From Nitratiruptor tergarcus DSM 16512 (GTDB lineage Bacteria > Campylobacterota > Campylobacteria > Campylobacterales > Nitratiruptoraceae), in the NCBI RefSeq assembly GCF_027946175.1, contig NZ_AP026671.1, forward strand, positions 930,001-994,000: a stretch of DNA of 64,000 nucleotides, given 5' to 3'. Of this stretch, positions 61,998-64,000 are shown piece after piece. The notes under the pieces were generated by a model. It was not told the origin of the DNA and ran no database searches. It saw only the letters and a program-made list of their open reading frames with translations. Position 1 is the first letter of the stretch. Every line of letters begins with the position of its first letter. Both the position numbers and the translations under genes were made by a program.

Positions 61998-63389
61998 ATG
62001 TCTCTTTTTAGCCTACTTAATATCAATAGCCAATCTCTCAACAGCTTCCAAAAAGGCATAGATCTTGTCAATAAAAATATAAATAATGTTAACAACAAAG
62101 ACTACTCCAAAGAGAGGGCTGTTTTTACAGAACTTGCAAACTATGGTGTCTCTCTCACTGAAGCACACCGTATCTTTGATCAGCGCTACTTTGATCGCTT
62201 TATACACGAAAATCAAAAATACTCTTTTTATAACGAGGTTGCATCATCTTTAGGCACTATTGAATCGATTTTTAATGACATTCAAGGAAGTGGACTAGCT
62301 GAAGAGTTTAACAAATATTACCAAGCTATTAATGATATTATCAATGAACCAGATAATATCCCTGCGCGCAATGCATTTATAGAGCAAGCAAAGGTTTTGA
62401 TATCCAAATTTCAAAACAGCTACGAATCGCTTGAAAATGAAAAAGACAACCTCCATCTAGCCATGCAAAGTGAAGCCGATACTATCAACAACCTTACCCA
62501 AAGTCTCGCACTCATAAATAAAAAAATAGCAGGTCAACCCAAAAACCTCATCCCAGAGCAAGAAAAACTCAACTCGCTGCTCAATGAGCGTAATAAACTC
62601 ATCAAAGATCTTAGTAAACATATCGATGTAAAGGTACGCTACAACCCAAATCAAACGGTTGATATCTTCAGTGCTAAAGGGCATGCTCTCGTTCTTCATG
62701 ATAATAGGTATAAACTCAGCGTCGATACTTCCAATTCAAAAGACCTAGAATTCGACCTTAAAACATTTTCAGCCAAAATCTTCATTAATGGACAAGAACT
62801 GACTGACGATTTTACCAAGGGTAGTCTCAGTGCAAAACTGCAAGTAGAAAAGACAATAGATGCTACTATTACTAAACTCAACAAGCTATTGCATACATTC
62901 GCTATAGAAAATAATAATGTGAATAAAAGTGGTATTAAACTCAATGGAAATAATGGAAGCGATATTTTTTCTTCTACAGACTCTACACAGGAGATAAACC
63001 TTGCAAATATCAAAGTAGCTATCCAAAAACCTGATGAGATTGCAGCTGCAAAAGATGCAAATGATCTCCCAAATGATAACAGCAATATAAAAGATCTCTA
63101 TGCACTCAAAGGCAAACCAATAACTGAACTTGACAATAAAACATTCTATAACTATTATATAAAGATGGTAAGCGATATTGCGAATGAGAAAAATCGCAAT
63201 GAAGGTCTCGCGCATGATACTGAACAACTTGTCAATGCTTTGGACGATAAGTTGCAAGAGATTGGAGGGGTCAATCTCGATGAGGAGCTTGTCAATCTTA
63301 CGCAGTTGCAGCGATCATATCAAGCGGCAGCGAGAGTTATAAGTGTAACTGATAAACTATTAGAAACAGTTATGAGTATAATTCGCTAA
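61998..63389 (+). CDS. flgK: Flagellar hook-associated protein 1 (FlgK)
   Basis: 463 residues, short for FlgK. The N-terminus SLFSLLNINSQSLNSFQKGIDLVNKNINNVNNKDYS is the flagellar rod/hook signature. The region FNDIQGSGLAEEFNKYYQAINDIINEPDNIPAR is diagnostic for FlgK. The C-terminus VNLDEELVNLTQLQRSYQAAARVISVTDKLLETVMSI is the HAP coiled coil. The central variable domain is reduced. AAGGTG precedes the ATG. Confidence 0.95.
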   Translation: MSLFSLLNINSQSLNSFQKGIDLVNKNINNVNNKDYSKERAVFTELANYGVSLTEAHRIFDQRYFDRFIHENQKYSFYNEVASSLGTIESIFNDIQGSGLAEEFNKYYQAINDIINEPDNIPARNAFIEQAKVLISKFQNSYESLENEKDNLHLAMQSEADTINNLTQSLALINKKIAGQPKNLIPEQEKLNSLLNERNKLIKDLSKHIDVKVRYNPNQTVDIFSAKGHALVLHDNRYKLSVDTSNSKDLEFDLKTFSAKIFINGQELTDDFTKGSLSAKLQVEKTIDATITKLNKLLHTFAIENNNVNKSGIKLNGNNGSDIFSSTDSTQEINLANIKVAIQKPDEIAAAKDANDLPNDNSNIKDLYALKGKPITELDNKTFYNYYIKMVSDIANEKNRNEGLAHDTEQLVNALDDKLQEIGGVNLDEELVNLTQLQRSYQAAARVISVTDKLLETVMSIIR

Positions 63390-63413
63390 AATAAATCTGA
63401 AACTATCCGATAA
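63387..63413 (+). promoter_or_regulatory. Sigma28 (FliA) promoter for flgL
   Basis: TAAA (63387-63390), a 15-base spacer, then TCCGATAA (63406-63413). The sigma28 consensus is TAAA-N15-GCCGATAA, so 11 of 12 positions match with exact spacing. The start site would be about 20 bases before the flgL ATG. Confidence 0.7.
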
Positions 63414-63440
63414 TGAAAAAAACTCTAAAAGAAGGGTATT

Positions 63441-64000
63441 ATGAGAGTAAGTAATAATCAGATTTATCATACATTCTTGAAGTATGATAAAACACGACAA
63501 GAAAATATTGCCCGTTACACCAATCAGATAGCATCTGGTAAGCGCATTCTCAACCCATCTGATGATATCGTAGCTGTCGCAAAATCACTCAAAGTAAAAG
63601 AGACAGCAAACGAGCTTGATGGATATTTGCGCAATATTACTACCATAGAAAATCATCAAATTGCAGCGCAAACTGCACTTACAAATATCTATGATGCAGC
63701 CCAGGATGCAAGAGCGGAAATAGTACGTCTCCTCAACCATGGCGTCTTGGACCAAGAAGATGCAGAGATTGTCGATGATTATCTTCAAGGACTCAAAAAC
63801 TATATCATTGATCAGGCAAATACAAAAATTGGAGATACCTATCTCTTTGCTGGTACAAAGAGTGATACAAAACCCTTTAATCCAGACGGAACATATAATG
63901 GCAATAATAAAACACAAACTGTTCCCGTATCTAAAGGATATGAAGTAGATAGCACATTTAATGGCAAAGAGGTTCTTGGTGCGCAATCAGGCAAGATAAA
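63441..64000 (+). CDS. flgL: Flagellar hook-associated protein 3 FlgL (partial, 3' end outside window)
   Basis: The frame opens at ATG 63441 with AGAAGGG upstream and begins MRVSNNQIYHTFLKYD. It continues with NIARYTNQIASGKRILNPSDDIVAVAKSL, the flagellin-type D0/D1 signature, and a later GDTYLFAGTKSDTKPF, typical of FlgL. About 186 residues are visible before the window ends. FlgL forms the junction between hook and filament with FlgK. It has its own predicted sigma28 promoter. Confidence 0.93.
   Translation, partial: MRVSNNQIYHTFLKYDKTRQENIARYTNQIASGKRILNPSDDIVAVAKSLKVKETANELDGYLRNITTIENHQIAAQTALTNIYDAAQDARAEIVRLLNHGVLDQEDAEIVDDYLQGLKNYIIDQANTKIGDTYLFAGTKSDTKPFNPDGTYNGNNKTQTVPVSKGYEVDSTFNGKEVLGAQSGKI

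Noticed and set aside
63739-63948. Separate 69-residue plus-strand ORF near the window end
   Set aside because: It is an out-of-frame reading within flgL, whose frame is continuous from 63441 to the window end.

Overview
The window reads as chromosomal DNA of a chemolithoautotrophic Campylobacterota (Epsilonproteobacteria), probably a deep-branching, vent-type genus such as Nitratiruptor. The genus is an inference. The support is: AT-rich coding DNA with tight, mostly minus-strand operons; a two-subunit ATP-citrate lyase (aclBA), the marker of the reductive TCA cycle; MqnE of the futalosine menaquinone route; a class II DAHP synthase; a fused CcsBA cytochrome c synthase; and the order pheS-pheT-aroA-ispH-rpsA-serA next to a HIT protein, which is typical of this phylum.

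Layout. 1-9.4 kb: rhodanese fragment, aroF, recR, then dnaJ convergent with ccsBA, and polA. 9.5-15.3 kb: small secreted Cys protein, uvrA, TauE/SafE permease, FliO-like protein, dus. 15.3-24.7 kb: a minus-strand run of gltB, gltD, an inositol-phosphatase-like gene, accD, thiE, rlmH, an unknown membrane protein and dus. 25.0-31.4 kb: tolC-type, membrane-fusion and RND pump genes, with the pump split over two overlapping ORFs, then a DUF2905 protein and efp. 31.4-40.2 kb: pheS, pheT, aroA, ispH, rpsA, serA. 40.3-42.0 kb: hinT and argH. 42.1-47.9 kb: one complete rRNA operon on the minus strand (16S, tRNA-Ile, tRNA-Ala, 23S, 5S) with two good sigma70 promoters. 47.9-50.0 kb: two nearly identical head-to-tail insertion sequences, one complete and one truncated, abutting the rRNA promoters. 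50.0-57.3 kb: a pilin-like gene, aclA, aclB, a GT-C-like membrane protein, trpG/pabA, a phosphoribosyltransferase and mqnE. 57.3-64.0 kb (plus strand): glnD, glmS, an flgN-like gene, flgK and the start of flgL.

Most of the window is housekeeping. GltBD, with GlnD as PII modifier, forms the nitrogen-assimilation theme. AclAB and AccD link carbon fixation to acetyl-CoA and malonyl-CoA. AroF, AroA, TrpG and MqnE feed aromatic compounds and quinones. CcsBA matures the c-type cytochromes needed for anaerobic respiration. The unusual parts are the split RND pump with a His-rich joint, the tandem IS against the rrn promoters, a tRNA-Ala 3'-end direct repeat in the 16S-23S spacer, a pilin frame that runs through the aclA terminator, a 22-bp symmetric divergent promoter, and a near-perfect sigma28 site before flgL. 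I found no CRISPR array, prophage or obvious new defence system.
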